A DNA stretch of 64,000 bases from GCA-003244245 sp050699435 (GCA_050699435.1 JBOHGM010000004.1:1-64000), one strand, 5' to 3'. Positions 17,952 to 26,114 are shown, counted from the first letter of the stretch. The notes: a model not told the origin generated them from the sequence alone. Translations and numbers: made by a program.

Positions 17952-19260
17952 GCATGACTGCCCGTTGTGCGACGGAGCGTGCCACGGCACAGACCTTACG
18001 GCGTTTCTGTCCCACGAACTTCGGTGGTTCTGGCACGCACTCGCTGCGGCAGCGGATCGCCGTGGAGATCCGGACCTCGTCGAGGGACCCGATATCGGGG
18101 TCCGGGCACCGGCTGACCCCGCCGAACGGGCGGCGGCCATCGGACTTCTCGGTGGACTTTCCCGCGCAGGACAGCGTCGCATGGTTTCGCTCCTACCACT
18201 GACCGACAAGATTCGTCGCCGCGGCGCTCAGCTCACTCCAGGCGCTGTTGCTGCTCACGCAGTCGACCGCCGCCTTGCTGTACGCGCCCTTGAACAGGCC
18301 GAACGCGCAGTCGCGCTACGCGACTTCGGGAACCACTTGCAGCAACGCCTGACCTCCGAGCTTCGACTGGCTGGCGTCGACCACGCGACAACGGTGGAGA
18401 CAATTCGACACAGCGGCATTCTGGCGCGGCTGTTGCACGACCCCGATCCCGTTGCCGTGATCGACGGGGCTACCCGCGTCGTCGCAGCAATCCCCCCAAC
18501 CGGGTCACGCGTCGACCGTCGGATCCTGGCCGAGCGAGCTCTCTCCCACCCTCACGGGCTTGACGAGGGCAGAACCGCGGAGCTCCTCTCACGGGCAATC
18601 ATCGTTGCTGTTGGCCTCGCCCAACCCGGTGGCCGTGCTCGTGATGTCTGGTCCTCCGTCGGTGTCGATTGGGACGAGCTCAGCGGCGGCATCAGCTCGC
18701 TGGGGATCCATCCCGTAGGCTGGCATCTCCCAACGACGGCAATCACCACAGTCCCCCCGATCGAGCTCGCCGACTGCACCTGGCCACCCTCCCCGACGCC
18801 CGGATCATGGGTGTTCGTTACAGAGAACCCGTCTGTACTGACCGCAGCGCGAGGCCTCGCCTTCGCTGGCGTGACACCGCGCATCCTCTGCACGTCAGGT
18901 ACACCATCCCGCCTCGAGACCGAGGCGATCGCACGACTGACAGCCGTTGGCTGGAGCCTTGCCGTGCGTGCCGACTTCGACGAAGCTGGGCTTCGCCACA
19001 TGCAGGCACTGATCCAGGCCGCGCCTACGGCAACCCCATGGCGGATGAGCGCCGAGGACTACATCGCGGCGCTGGGTCTGCATGATCGGATTCCCCTCGC
19101 ACAGCCGGAGCAGCTTGATTCAGCGTGGGACCCGAGCCTTGCGCGAGCTATGCAAGAAACCGGCTCGAGCGCTTTCGAAGAAGCCCTCATCCCGACCCTT
19201 CTCGACGATCTCCGCAGGGGAAGTCCCGGTAGCAGAGGAGCTGCAGAGAACATTAGCTGA
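17941..19260 (+). CDS. DUF2399/TOPRIM nuclease (TIGR02679), JetD-like
   Basis: The 439-aa protein overlaps the motor gene by 11 bp. Its C-terminal half carries TOPRIM features: the acidic residue in WVFVTENPSVL (Glu295), then RILCTSG, then the DxD pair in VRADFDEAG (Asp345, Asp347). JetD is the nuclease that cleaves closed-circular plasmid DNA once the motor has measured it. The N-terminus has three closely spaced cysteines (C7, C10, C14, CPLCDGAC) that could form part of a metal site. Catalytic residues look intact, so the system is probably functional. Confidence 0.88.
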   Translation: MPREHDCPLCDGACHGTDLTAFLSHELRWFWHALAAAADRRGDPDLVEGPDIGVRAPADPAERAAAIGLLGGLSRAGQRRMVSLLPLTDKIRRRGAQLTPGAVAAHAVDRRLAVRALEQAERAVALRDFGNHLQQRLTSELRLAGVDHATTVETIRHSGILARLLHDPDPVAVIDGATRVVAAIPPTGSRVDRRILAERALSHPHGLDEGRTAELLSRAIIVAVGLAQPGGRARDVWSSVGVDWDELSGGISSLGIHPVGWHLPTTAITTVPPIELADCTWPPSPTPGSWVFVTENPSVLTAARGLAFAGVTPRILCTSGTPSRLETEAIARLTAVGWSLAVRADFDEAGLRHMQALIQAAPTATPWRMSAEDYIAALGLHDRIPLAQPEQLDSAWDPSLARAMQETGSSAFEEALIPTLLDDLRRGSPGSRGAAENIS

Positions 19261-19262
19261 CC

Positions 19263-19484
19263 GTGATTGACGACATCAGACCCAAACATCGACTCGCCGA
19301 CAGCACGGCCCCACGCCGCAGCGGCGTGAGGAGCTCGAAACCGTCCTTGGGATCAGGGATCGTCGACGGCGGGGAAGGCGAGCCGCTTGCCAAGCAGCAG
19401 GCCTCGGCAATCATGGACGTGCTGACCTGGCTTCAGTCCCGACAGTCGCGATCACCGGAGACTGTGGAGCAGGACGATCACTGA
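19263..19484 (+). CDS. Small unknown ORF, last possible gene of the Wadjet-type operon
   Basis: A GTG only 2 nt after the nuclease stop opens a 73-codon frame ending in DVLTWLQSRQ and SPETVEQDDH. I recognise no family and there is no clear ribosome site, though coupling to the upstream stop is possible. A near-perfect stem (CACGCCGC-A-GCGGCGTG, 19312-19328) lies inside it. That may instead mean the frame is incidental and the stem belongs to a transcription terminator. Confidence 0.3.
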   Translation: MIDDIRPKHRLADSTAPRRSGVRSSKPSLGSGIVDGGEGEPLAKQQASAIMDVLTWLQSRQSRSPETVEQDDH

Positions 19485-19511
19485 ACGCGGCACGCCCCGG
19501 CCTGAGGGGCT

Positions 19512-19799
19512 TCAAGAGGTGACGTTCCGTCGAGGAGCGCCCCACTGGATCGGCTTCATCAGAACGTCGAGCGCGCTGGCGTTGATGTGGAACCGGGCGC
19601 CCCGTTCATCGAGCGGCAGGAAGGTGTCCAAGTCCAGCAACTCGATGCCGATAATGACGCTGAACTGATCAAGGTCGACGTAGATAACCTCATCGAACTC
19701 GACGGTGCGTCCGACTTGGCCACGACCCAGGCGAAGATAGGCAGCACCAGCCTCGGTGTCAATCTTCATGGACACCGCCATATCAGCTGCCATCGTCAT
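19512..19799 (-). CDS. DUF2283 family protein
   Basis: Up to 95 aa, with the DUF2283 core MKIDTEAGAAYLRLG, then VEFDEVIYVDLDQ and IIGIELLDLDTF. The start is uncertain: ATGs at 19799 and further in to 19769 are all in frame, and the DUF core begins at the last. DUF2283 genes are commonly paired with DUF4258 genes in toxin-antitoxin-like pairs. Here the upstream partner survives only as a short tail overlapping this start. Confidence 0.75.
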   Translation of the reverse strand: MTMAADMAVSMKIDTEAGAAYLRLGRGQVGRTVEFDEVIYVDLDQFSVIIGIELLDLDTFLPLDERGARFHINASALDVLMKPIQWGAPRRNVTS

Positions 19800-19884
19800 C
19801 GTCCACGATCACGGTGACCACAAACTTCTCGTCAGTGGTGTCCCAGCCCCAGGCCACAACGACCTTCAACCGCCGAGCTCTCAC
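19783..19884 (-). pseudogene. C-terminal tail of a DUF4258-like gene
   Basis: A frame of about 34 codons reads RRLKVVVAWGWDTTDEKF followed by VVTVIVDDDDGS and a stop that overlaps the start region of the DUF2283 gene. This matches the tail of DUF4258-type partners usually encoded just upstream of DUF2283. The body of the gene is missing, so it is likely a remnant. Assignment is tentative. Confidence 0.4.
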
Positions 19885-20148
19885 CACTGCTCGATACTGG
19901 TTATTGCCCTGCTGGGGCTAGAGGATAAAAGTAGCACTCCTCGCCGGGCTGGCCGTCGCCGGCCTGGTCAGTGCGCTGGCACCGCCGCCGACCCGACGCC
20001 AGCCGCTGGATCCCGCCCGAGCTGCTCGGGCTGCTCAGCGGCGACGGTTGCTCGTCGGCTCGGCGCCGAGGGCGGGCAGGACCCCTCGGCCCACTCCGTG
20101 ATCGCAGGCCGCATAACGGCGGTAGCGGCCCGCCGTACGCTGGTGATC

Positions 20149-20535
20149 GTGACCCCGGCGGAGCTGCGCGAAAGGCTGTCGATGGATCCCGCGGCCGCGG
20201 CGCTGCGGCTTGCTGTATTGCACGGTTCCCGAGCGCGTGCGGACGCGACCGAGGGGTCCGACTGGGATATCGGCGTGCTCGCCGACGATCCCCCGGACCT
20301 GCCTGCGCTGTCGGCGACGTTCACCGAGATCCTGGGCACCGAGCAGGTCGACGTGGTCGACCTCAGCCGGACGAGTGCGCTGCTGCGCTACCGCGCGGCT
20401 CGCGACGGCATCCCCTTGCTGGAACGTCCATCGGGTGAGTTCCAGCGCTTCCAGCTTGAGGCCGTTCGGTTCTGGTGCGACACCGAGACCGTCATCCGGA
20501 GCGCGCACGACGACGTTCTGGCCGCGCTCGGATGA
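20149..20535 (+). CDS. mntA: MNT-type nucleotidyltransferase antitoxin
   Basis: From the GTG at 20149 the protein is 128 aa with the minimal nucleotidyltransferase signature LHGSRARADATEGSDWDIGVL. This contains the GS motif and the paired aspartates that bind Mg-ATP. MntA antitoxins of HEPN/MNT modules AMPylate their HepT RNase partner. The next frame begins 4 bp before this stop (ATGA overlap) and is the HepT partner, which is broken. The antitoxin gene itself looks complete. Confidence 0.8.
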   Translation: MTPAELRERLSMDPAAAALRLAVLHGSRARADATEGSDWDIGVLADDPPDLPALSATFTEILGTEQVDVVDLSRTSALLRYRAARDGIPLLERPSGEFQRFQLEAVRFWCDTETVIRSAHDDVLAALG

Positions 20536-20797
20536 GCGTCGTGATCGACCGTGAGCTGCTCGCCGAGCGCGCTGCGGCGGTGGACCGCCATCTGCGCCGG
20601 GTCGCCGAGCACCTGCCCCGCCACGCCGGGGACCTGCAGCCACTGAGCACCCAGACCGACGCAGTTGTCCTGCACCTCTGGATCTGGTCGTGCACGCTTA
20701 CGCCGAGCCCGACTTGCGCCGGGTACACACCGCGGCGACGAGCGGGCCCGCCGATCTCCGGGCGTTCCTGGCGGCGCTGCGCGACCACGCCGGCTGA
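20532..20797 (+). pseudogene. HepT (HEPN RNase) toxin with internal deletion
   Basis: The 5' part is normal HepT (MSVVIDRELLAERAAAVDRH, RRVAEHLPRHAGDLQPLSTQ, DAVVLHLW). At about 20680 the frame jumps to LVVHAYAEPDLRRVHTAATSG and ADLRAFLAALRDHAG, the normal C-terminus, in another frame. The missing segment is roughly 40-50 codons and includes the arginine of the R-x4-6-H RNase motif; only the HAY end remains. The toxin should be inactive, leaving an orphan antitoxin. Confidence 0.8.
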
Positions 20798-20849
20798 GAA
20801 TAGAGATTGGAGCACTGAGATGGACGCGACGGCGCCGCGACGTGCAGCT

Positions 20850-21878
20850 TCAGGGCGCAAACCGGTGGAGGAAGTGGGCCACCTGGCGCGCGAAGGGGCT
20901 CACCAACGGCTCGCCGCGGCGGACCGCTTCGGCCACCGCAAGCCCAGCGAGGACGTCCACCAGATAGTGCTCGCCGAGGTAAACGACCGCGAAGCTGGCG
21001 AGCACTACGTAGGTCCATCCCAGCGTGCCGTACCCGACACCGAACTCCGCCAGGGCCATCGCGGTGATCGCCGCCGCGGCGATGTGATCCGACGGCATGG
21101 ACCCCCAGGGATTTCCCGAGGACTGATCGATGTTTCGCTTCGGCTTGTTGCGCAGATCTCGGATCACGTGCCGCAGCACGCGCTCGACCTCACCGTTCAT
21201 CTCCCCTGCCGACTCCGAAGCCCACCACGGCGGCGCGGTCGGCAGCAGCCAGTAGAACGGCGTCGTGAGGTGGTAGGCGGCGGCGAGCCGCCCGGCCGCC
21301 CGGGGAAGAAGCTCCTCGTGGCGCAGCAGGATCCAGGCCAATATCAGGTGCGGGACGAACCACGAGGCGTAGACGACAGCCACGGTCCTGTCGAGTGGGG
21401 TCACGCATGCGTGGTCACGCAGGGCGCGCTGCAGGCGCAGGGTAGGCGGCACTCCGGCGCCGAGCACAGCGTCGATGCGGATCGGATAGCGGACTTGCAG
21501 AGACCGTCGCTGCCGCTCGGGGTCGTCGGCAGGCAACGCCCAGGTCGCTCTGAACGCCCACATGTAAGCCGCCCCCACGGCGATGTAGCGCCACTTGCCC
21601 AACGGTGTGACCGCAGCGACGGCCAGCGGGGTGAGCGACGCGACCGGAACCGTCACCGCTGCCGGCACGCCGAGGCGTTTGCGCAGGCCGACCAACGCGA
21701 CAGCTGCCGGGACCGAGGCCGCTACCAGCCGACGCGCGATCGGCCAATCCACGTCATACCTGCCAAGAGACACACGCTGTGGCTGAGCGGTTTCCGCCAA
21801 GCGCGCAGACACCTGATACGGCTCAGGTCCGACCCGTCGATGTTCGGCCGACCGTCTACGCCAAGGAAACCCAGCCAT
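20850..21878 (-). CDS. PAP2-superfamily membrane phosphatase (inositol phosphotransferase-like)
   Basis: The 342-aa integral membrane protein starts at the ATG at 21878 (MAGFPWRRRSAEH). It contains the three-part PAP2 signature in the DUF/AUR1-like form: KPKRNIDQ, then WGSMPSDHIAAAAI (PSDH in place of PSGH), then YLGEHYLVDVLAG with the catalytic His and Asp. At least five hydrophobic helices are visible. Such enzymes move or remove phosphate on membrane lipids. The first 70 codons are duplicated at 26460-26698 beside the second siderophore-uptake unit. Confidence 0.8.
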   Translation of the reverse strand: MAGFPWRRRSAEHRRVGPEPYQVSARLAETAQPQRVSLGRYDVDWPIARRLVAASVPAAVALVGLRKRLGVPAAVTVPVASLTPLAVAAVTPLGKWRYIAVGAAYMWAFRATWALPADDPERQRRSLQVRYPIRIDAVLGAGVPPTLRLQRALRDHACVTPLDRTVAVVYASWFVPHLILAWILLRHEELLPRAAGRLAAAYHLTTPFYWLLPTAPPWWASESAGEMNGEVERVLRHVIRDLRNKPKRNIDQSSGNPWGSMPSDHIAAAAITAMALAEFGVGYGTLGWTYVVLASFAVVYLGEHYLVDVLAGLAVAEAVRRGEPLVSPFARQVAHFLHRFAP

Positions 21879-21906
21879 GAGCACGATACTGCCCTCATCA
21901 GCCTGA

Positions 21907-22437
21907 CTACGCAGGTCCACTCGCACGGGCGGCTGGGAGCTCGGTCGAGGCTCGTCGCCGGTGCCGCACGCCCCTGCCCCGCGCCGTGGCCGACTCGGAT
22001 TCTTCCTGTCGGTGGTCAATAGGCAGCGGCTGGTTGGTGTGGCGGGTGGTGGCGATGGGGGTGGCGGGTGTTCGGCGGTGGCGTCGGCCGATGGGGATGA
22101 CGAGCGGAGTGGCCGCGACCGGGTCGGTGACCACCTGCGCGTCGAGTTCGAAGACGTCGCGCAGCATGTCCTCGGTGAGCACCTCGGATTGGGTGCCCTG
22201 GGCGACGATGCGGCCATTGCGCATGGCGATCAGGCGGCTGGCATAGCGGGCGGCGAGGTTGAGGTCGTGCAGCACCAGGACCACGGTGCGCCCGGCGTCG
22301 TGGTGCAGCCGCTCGACGAGGTCGAGCACGTCGACTTGATGGGCGAGGTCGAGGAAGGTCGTTGGTTCATCGAGCAGCAGCAGGCTGGTGCCCTGGGCGA
22401 GCGCCATCGAGATCCACACCCGCTGCCGCTGCCCACC
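21907..22437 (-). pseudogene. 3' half of a siderophore ABC ATPase (decayed duplicate of the 26736 gene)
   Basis: The fragment begins at the ABC signature (LSGGQRQRVWISMALAQG) and continues through LLLLDEPTTFLDLAHQ and VLVLHDLNLAARYASRLI to a diverged C-terminus. It is very close to the corresponding part of the complete ATPase at 26736-27593. The N-terminal half with Walker A is absent. The fragment is joined directly, out of frame, to the 5' part of a permease, so a deletion removed everything between. Confidence 0.85.
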
Positions 22438-22744
22438 GGAGAGCTCCCACCAGAACGCCCAGCAGCGTGCGGGGCACGCGAAGCTAGCGAACGATGATGT
22501 CGGTCTCGGTTCCGGTCGGCGACTACAACGCGTCCCACACCGCGGCGATCGGGATCGACTTCGCGCCGACCGCGAGGCTCGCCAGCATCACAACCGCAAG
22601 AAGGCCCAGGAGCCCGGCCACCGTCAGCAAGCGGCGGCGCCGGAGCGCCCCACCGCGGGACACGACTCCGTGCGCACCACCCGGGTCGGGGATGTCGGGA
22701 CGCACAGAGGTCACCGCGATCACACTTCGTCGCACCTTAACCAA
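22438..22744 (-). pseudogene. 5' part of a FecCD permease (decayed duplicate of the 28708 gene)
   Basis: It parallels the start of the complete permease at 28708-29793: RRRLLTVAGLLGLLAVVMLA, then IPIAAVWDAL. A TGG codon has become TAG at about 22525, a nonsense change. Beyond it the frame still encodes VPRTLLGVLVG before the junction with the ATPase fragment. It is non-functional. Confidence 0.85.
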
Positions 22745-23095
22745 GGAAGGCTACCCACATTTAGGTCGGCTAACAGGATTGTCGTCACGCAGGGAAGTCC
22801 GGTGTCACTGCTTGGTAGCTACCACACGGTGTGACGATACGTATGGTTAGACACCCACCGTCGTCCCCTGACCGGGAGGCCAATCTCCTGAGGAGAAGGA
22901 TCTACCGTGGTCGATTATCACAGATCGGCACCGGAGCCTTGACTCGAAAGTGTCGTTAGGTATACCTAATTGTGGTGAGCCTAGCCTCCGTGACCCGAAC
23001 ACTGTCTTGATCACCGCTGGCTGGCCGCACTGCCTGCTCCGCCGTGGCGGCCGACGAGGAGCCGTCGCCGACCACCGACCGTTGGGAGTGGAATC
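22745..23095. other. Divergent control region of receptor 1 (gene-free)
   Basis: It lies between the decayed permease and receptor 1. It contains the iron-box palindrome at 22956 and a degenerate box-like TTAGGTCGGCTAAC near 22771. There is also a strong AGGAGAAGG ribosome site followed by GTG at 22906 that opens an 11-codon frame ending in TGA. That mini-frame could be a leader peptide or the stump of a lost gene. Confidence 0.5.
22956..22969. promoter_or_regulatory. Iron box (IdeR/DmdR-type) before siderophore receptor 1
   Basis: TTAGGTATACCTAA is a perfect 14-bp palindrome 127 bp upstream of the receptor start. It shares the TTAGGT...ACCTAA arms of the actinobacterial iron-box consensus but has a shortened centre. 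A second half-site-like GAGCCTAGCC follows at about 22977. Iron-loaded IdeR/DmdR is expected to repress here. Confidence 0.6.
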
Positions 23096-24154
23096 GTGAC
23101 GAGTCCTGTCGATGGCACCGTGGATGATCTTGTCGGTCGAGTGGCTCGCGGCCGGCTCGGAAAGCCGCTCACTCGGCGTCTATTCCTCACCGGTACCACG
23201 GTAGGTGCCGCCACGCTGGGCTTGACTGCCTGTGGCGGAGGCTCGACTACCGAAACCCCGCCGACCACCGGCTCGGCGGGGTTCCCACTCACCCTCGTGG
23301 GCAAGGAAGGCACGACGACGATCCCCGCGGAACCTCACCGGGTCATCACCCTGGGCTTCCTGCGTGACACGGACACCGCGTTGGCCCTTGGTGTCACGCC
23401 GATCGCCATGACCGAAATCTCCGTCTTCCCGAACCTCATCGCACCGTGGGTGGAGTCGGAGCTGACGGACCCGAAGCCGGAACTCCTGAGCACCGAGGAC
23501 GGGATCCCGTTCGAGAAGATCGCCGGCCTGCGCCCGGACCTGATCCTGGCCACCGACAGCTACGAGCTGACCGACAATTACACCCGCCTGGCCCAGATCG
23601 CTCCCACTGTGTCCTATATCGAGGCTGTCGACAGCGACACCTGGCAACAGAGAACAAACCTCATCGGCAGGGCACTGGGGCGTGGCGAGCAAGCCCAGAA
23701 GATCATCACTAACATCGAGGCCAAGGTCAAGCAGGCGGCGCAAGACCACCCGGCCCTCGCCGGCGCAACTTTCAGCTTCAGCGCGGTGTTCAGCCGGCAG
23801 ATCGAGACCGTGCTAGGAAGCGATGCGGCAGCGACATTCCTCGAACAGCTGGGCCTGAGGATCTCACCCGAGGTTGCCGCCCAGCCGGAATCCGCCACTC
23901 CGGGGCGAGCCCTCGTGAGCCTGGAGAACCTCGGCGTGCTGAACGCCGACATTATGCTCGTTACATATACAACTGACGATGACCGGACTTTCCTCGAGTC
24001 GAGCCAGGTCTTTCAGCAGTTGGACGCGGTCAAGAACGGCAACTACATCCCGATGGACCTGCCGGTGGCGGTAGCGCTGGGCTTTCCCTCGCCGCTGGCC
24101 ATTCCCTATGCGCTGGATCGAGTGGTGGCCGCGATGGCCAACGCGCTGGCATGA
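23096..24154 (+). CDS. Fe-siderophore-binding lipoprotein 1 (FecB/FepB-type)
   Basis: This 352-aa periplasmic-binding-type receptor has a GTG start. It opens with a twin-arginine-style leader (TRRLFLTGTTVGAATLGL) and a lipobox LTAC, so it is exported folded and lipid-anchored. The mature part has family features: PHRVITLGF near the N-terminus, EKIAGLRPDLILATD, LAQIAPTV, and a C-terminal SPLAIPYALDRVVAAM. It should capture ferric siderophore for a FecCD/ATPase importer. Its own divergent permease/ATPase genes are decayed, so it probably works with the intact importer encoded at 26736-29793. Confidence 0.9.
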   Translation: MTSPVDGTVDDLVGRVARGRLGKPLTRRLFLTGTTVGAATLGLTACGGGSTTETPPTTGSAGFPLTLVGKEGTTTIPAEPHRVITLGFLRDTDTALALGVTPIAMTEISVFPNLIAPWVESELTDPKPELLSTEDGIPFEKIAGLRPDLILATDSYELTDNYTRLAQIAPTVSYIEAVDSDTWQQRTNLIGRALGRGEQAQKIITNIEAKVKQAAQDHPALAGATFSFSAVFSRQIETVLGSDAAATFLEQLGLRISPEVAAQPESATPGRALVSLENLGVLNADIMLVTYTTDDDRTFLESSQVFQQLDAVKNGNYIPMDLPVAVALGFPSPLAIPYALDRVVAAMANALA

Positions 24155-24649
24155 TCGCCCACTCCGGCGCCTAGGTCACGGATCTCGGCGCCGGAGTCCT
24201 GCCACACCGGGGGTGTGACGTCGGCCGCCGGGGTGCGCCAACCATGTCACCTCGCTCACACCTGAGCGGTTGCTGCGCGTCCTTTGAGTAGCGCTGCCCA
24301 GCCGCGGCCATTTGGATGTCCCGGCGAGTTCTATTGTGCAGGACGATCAGCTCGGTGGTGAGCCGCGTAGGCGCACCAACGGCAGGTACACCTCATCGAC
24401 AATCTGGACGAGCACGCTGTCGGGAGGGCGCCCGTGGCGGGATGATCGTACTGCTGTTTCCGTGGGTTGGTTTTCATGATCGTCCGCTGGCTTGGCCTCG
24501 CCGGCCAGAGGTGCCCTTGTGTGCACGCCCGGTGCGGCACGCCCCCGACATCGCGGCGGAATGCCTTGGCGAAGGGCAGCTGGGGACGGAAGTGACCGAT
24601 AAGAGCGTTTGGTCGCGATCATGACGTGCATCGCGGTGTCCTTTCCGAG
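24155..24649. other. About 495 bp without an intact gene
   Basis: A small stem (CACACC/GGTGTG, 24203-24217) about 50 bp after the receptor stop may weakly terminate it. On the minus strand an ATG at 24631 with a GGAAAGGA ribosome site opens MHVMIATKRSYRSLPS. That frame soon looks non-coding; another frame is suggestive around AKAFRRDVGG. It may be a frameshifted small gene that followed the DoxX gene. No family was recognised. Confidence 0.35.
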
Positions 24650-25015
24650 CTAGAGAGCCGCCACGCCAACGACCAGGGCCGCGGCGCTGAGCAGGAGGGG
24701 GACGGCCGGGAACAGCAAGGTCAGCAGCGGTTCGCGGGCCTGGATGTGATAGACGATCGCCCCGATCATGAGGAGCACTAGCCCGGCCGCGGCCGCGATC
24801 CCCAACGGCTGGAACACCAGCCCACCCAGCAGGCCCAGCACGGCGAGCAGCTCGAGACCGCCGATCATCCGCAGCAGCGGCCGACTCAGGTGCCACCACG
24901 ACGCCTGGTCGTCGGTCGGTGCGGGTGGGTCAGGGCGGGTGCGCAGGTTCCTCGTGCCGGAGAGCAGGAAGACCAGGGCAGTAAGCACGAACAGGACGAC
25001 GGTCACGGTGTCCAC
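24650..25015 (-). CDS. DoxX-family membrane protein
   Basis: The 121-aa protein has four hydrophobic helices (VVLFVLTALVFLLSGTRNL, MIGGLELLAVLGLLGGLVF, IAAAAGLVLLMIGAIVYHI and a C-terminal helix), as in DoxX-like proteins. It uses a GTG start 7 nt after AAGGAGG. Family members are linked to redox or thiol stress but individual roles are usually unknown. It is divergent from a MarR gene and shares its operator region, so MarR control is likely. Confidence 0.75.
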   Translation of the reverse strand: MDTVTVVLFVLTALVFLLSGTRNLRTRPDPPAPTDDQASWWHLSRPLLRMIGGLELLAVLGLLGGLVFQPLGIAAAAGLVLLMIGAIVYHIQAREPLLTLLFPAVPLLLSAAALVVGVAAL

Positions 25016-25029
25016 GACGCCTCCTTGAC

Positions 25030-25090
25030 GTAGTCAAAGTTTGAGTACATCAAGACTACTCTGACACGTGAAGTTGTCAACCTTTGAGGA
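25030..25090. promoter_or_regulatory. Probable MarR operators between doxX-like gene and marR
   Basis: A near-perfect palindrome GTAGTCAAA-G-TTTGAGTAC lies at 25030-25048, close to the doxX-like start. A related, weaker copy TTGTCAA-CC-TTTGAGGA lies at 25074-25090, close to marR. Two such dyads in a 102-bp divergent spacer are the usual layout for MarR repression of itself and its neighbour. Confidence 0.6.
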
Positions 25091-25117
25091 TGGCAAACGG
25101 TGCGGTAGACTCCGGCC

Positions 25118-25552
25118 GTGAGCACCAACGCTGAGGGCGCCGAGTTCGTTGAGCTCGCGATGGCGCTATATGAGTTCCTCGAGCGCCTGCGCGGGGAGCA
25201 GGAAGAGGCCGCCGCGCTGGTCAGGCTGACACCCGCGCAGGCAACGGTGCTGACCTCGCTCACCGCTCCCATGTCCATGCGCAGCCTCGCGCAGCGGATG
25301 CACTGCGATCCGTCCAACATCACCGGTATCGTCGACCGGCTCGAAGGCAAAGGACTGGTCGAGCGGTCAGTCGACCCGAAGGACCGGCGGATCACACGGG
25401 TCGCGCCAACCCGCTCGGGCCACGAGACACTCGCCCGTTTCCACGACGAACTCGCTCGGCTCTCTTCTCTCACCACACTCAGCCCACAGGTCAGGCAGAG
25501 CCTGCTGACGGCCGTCCGAGACGCCCAGACTCCTCCCACGCAAGATCGCTGA
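25118..25552 (+). CDS. MarR-family transcriptional regulator
   Basis: The 144-aa protein has a winged helix-turn-helix with PMSMRSLAQRMHCDPSNITG as the recognition region and VDRLEGKGLVERSVDPKDRR as the wing, typical of MarR. The start is a GTG. It probably dimerises on the two dyads upstream and represses itself and the divergent doxX-like gene, responding to an unknown small ligand. Confidence 0.88.
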   Translation: MSTNAEGAEFVELAMALYEFLERLRGEQEEAAALVRLTPAQATVLTSLTAPMSMRSLAQRMHCDPSNITGIVDRLEGKGLVERSVDPKDRRITRVAPTRSGHETLARFHDELARLSSLTTLSPQVRQSLLTAVRDAQTPPTQDR

Positions 25553-25564
25553 TATCGGTAGCGG

Positions 25565-25735
25565 CAGACGATCGCCCGCATCCGTCCCGCTCTCGACGCC
25601 GCAGGTGGGTCGATCGGGTCAGCGTCGGCGAAGTTCAACGCAGTGGCGCCCGAAGCGCTCGGCCAGCTCCAACCGATCGGGTTCCTTGTCCGCTACGAAC
25701 ACCTCTACGGCACTAAGCGCGAGGCTCGATCAGCC
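25565..25735 (-). pseudogene. Fragment of a zinc-type alcohol dehydrogenase
   Basis: The minus strand reads VEVFVADKEPDRLELAERFG and then, one frame over, ATALNFADADPIDPPAA. This is the Rossmann-fold second strand region of medium-chain dehydrogenases. Nothing else of the gene remains. Identification rests on about 45 residues. Confidence 0.5.
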
Positions 25736-25835
25736 ACACGGTGAGCCGTACCGGCCGCGGCGCGCCGACGCATCGCCGAGCTCGATGTATAGATGTATAG
25801 GTGTTCAGCAGGCGCTCGCCGGGTACCCAAGAGAT

Positions 25836-26114
25836 ATGAATAGCAGGCGCGTTGCGCCGAGGAGTGAGAAGCGCGCAGTCCCGGGCACCGGCGGTCCTGG
25901 TCCTGATGAGGCCTCGGTCGAGGGGCAGAGAGCGCTACGACTACACGCCGGGATCGCAGCCGTCGCGGTGGTCCTCAGCGTCTTCGTCACATGGATATTC
26001 ATCCGGCTTGGGTCGCTCCCGCTGGCCCTGGTGTTCGGCGTCGTCGCGGCGATATCGCTGGTGATCCTCGGGTGGGCGCTGTACCGCAAGCGCCGCGGTG
26101 AACAGCAGCGATAG
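25836..26114 (+). CDS. DUF6343-like small membrane protein
   Basis: A 92-aa protein from the ATG at 25836 with a charged N-terminus, two hydrophobic helices (IAAVAVVLSVFVTWIFI and LALVFGVVAAISLVILGWAL) and a basic tail YRKRRGEQQR. It resembles small actinobacterial DUF6343 proteins. Function is unknown. Confidence 0.5.
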   Translation: MNSRRVAPRSEKRAVPGTGGPGPDEASVEGQRALRLHAGIAAVAVVLSVFVTWIFIRLGSLPLALVFGVVAAISLVILGWALYRKRRGEQQR

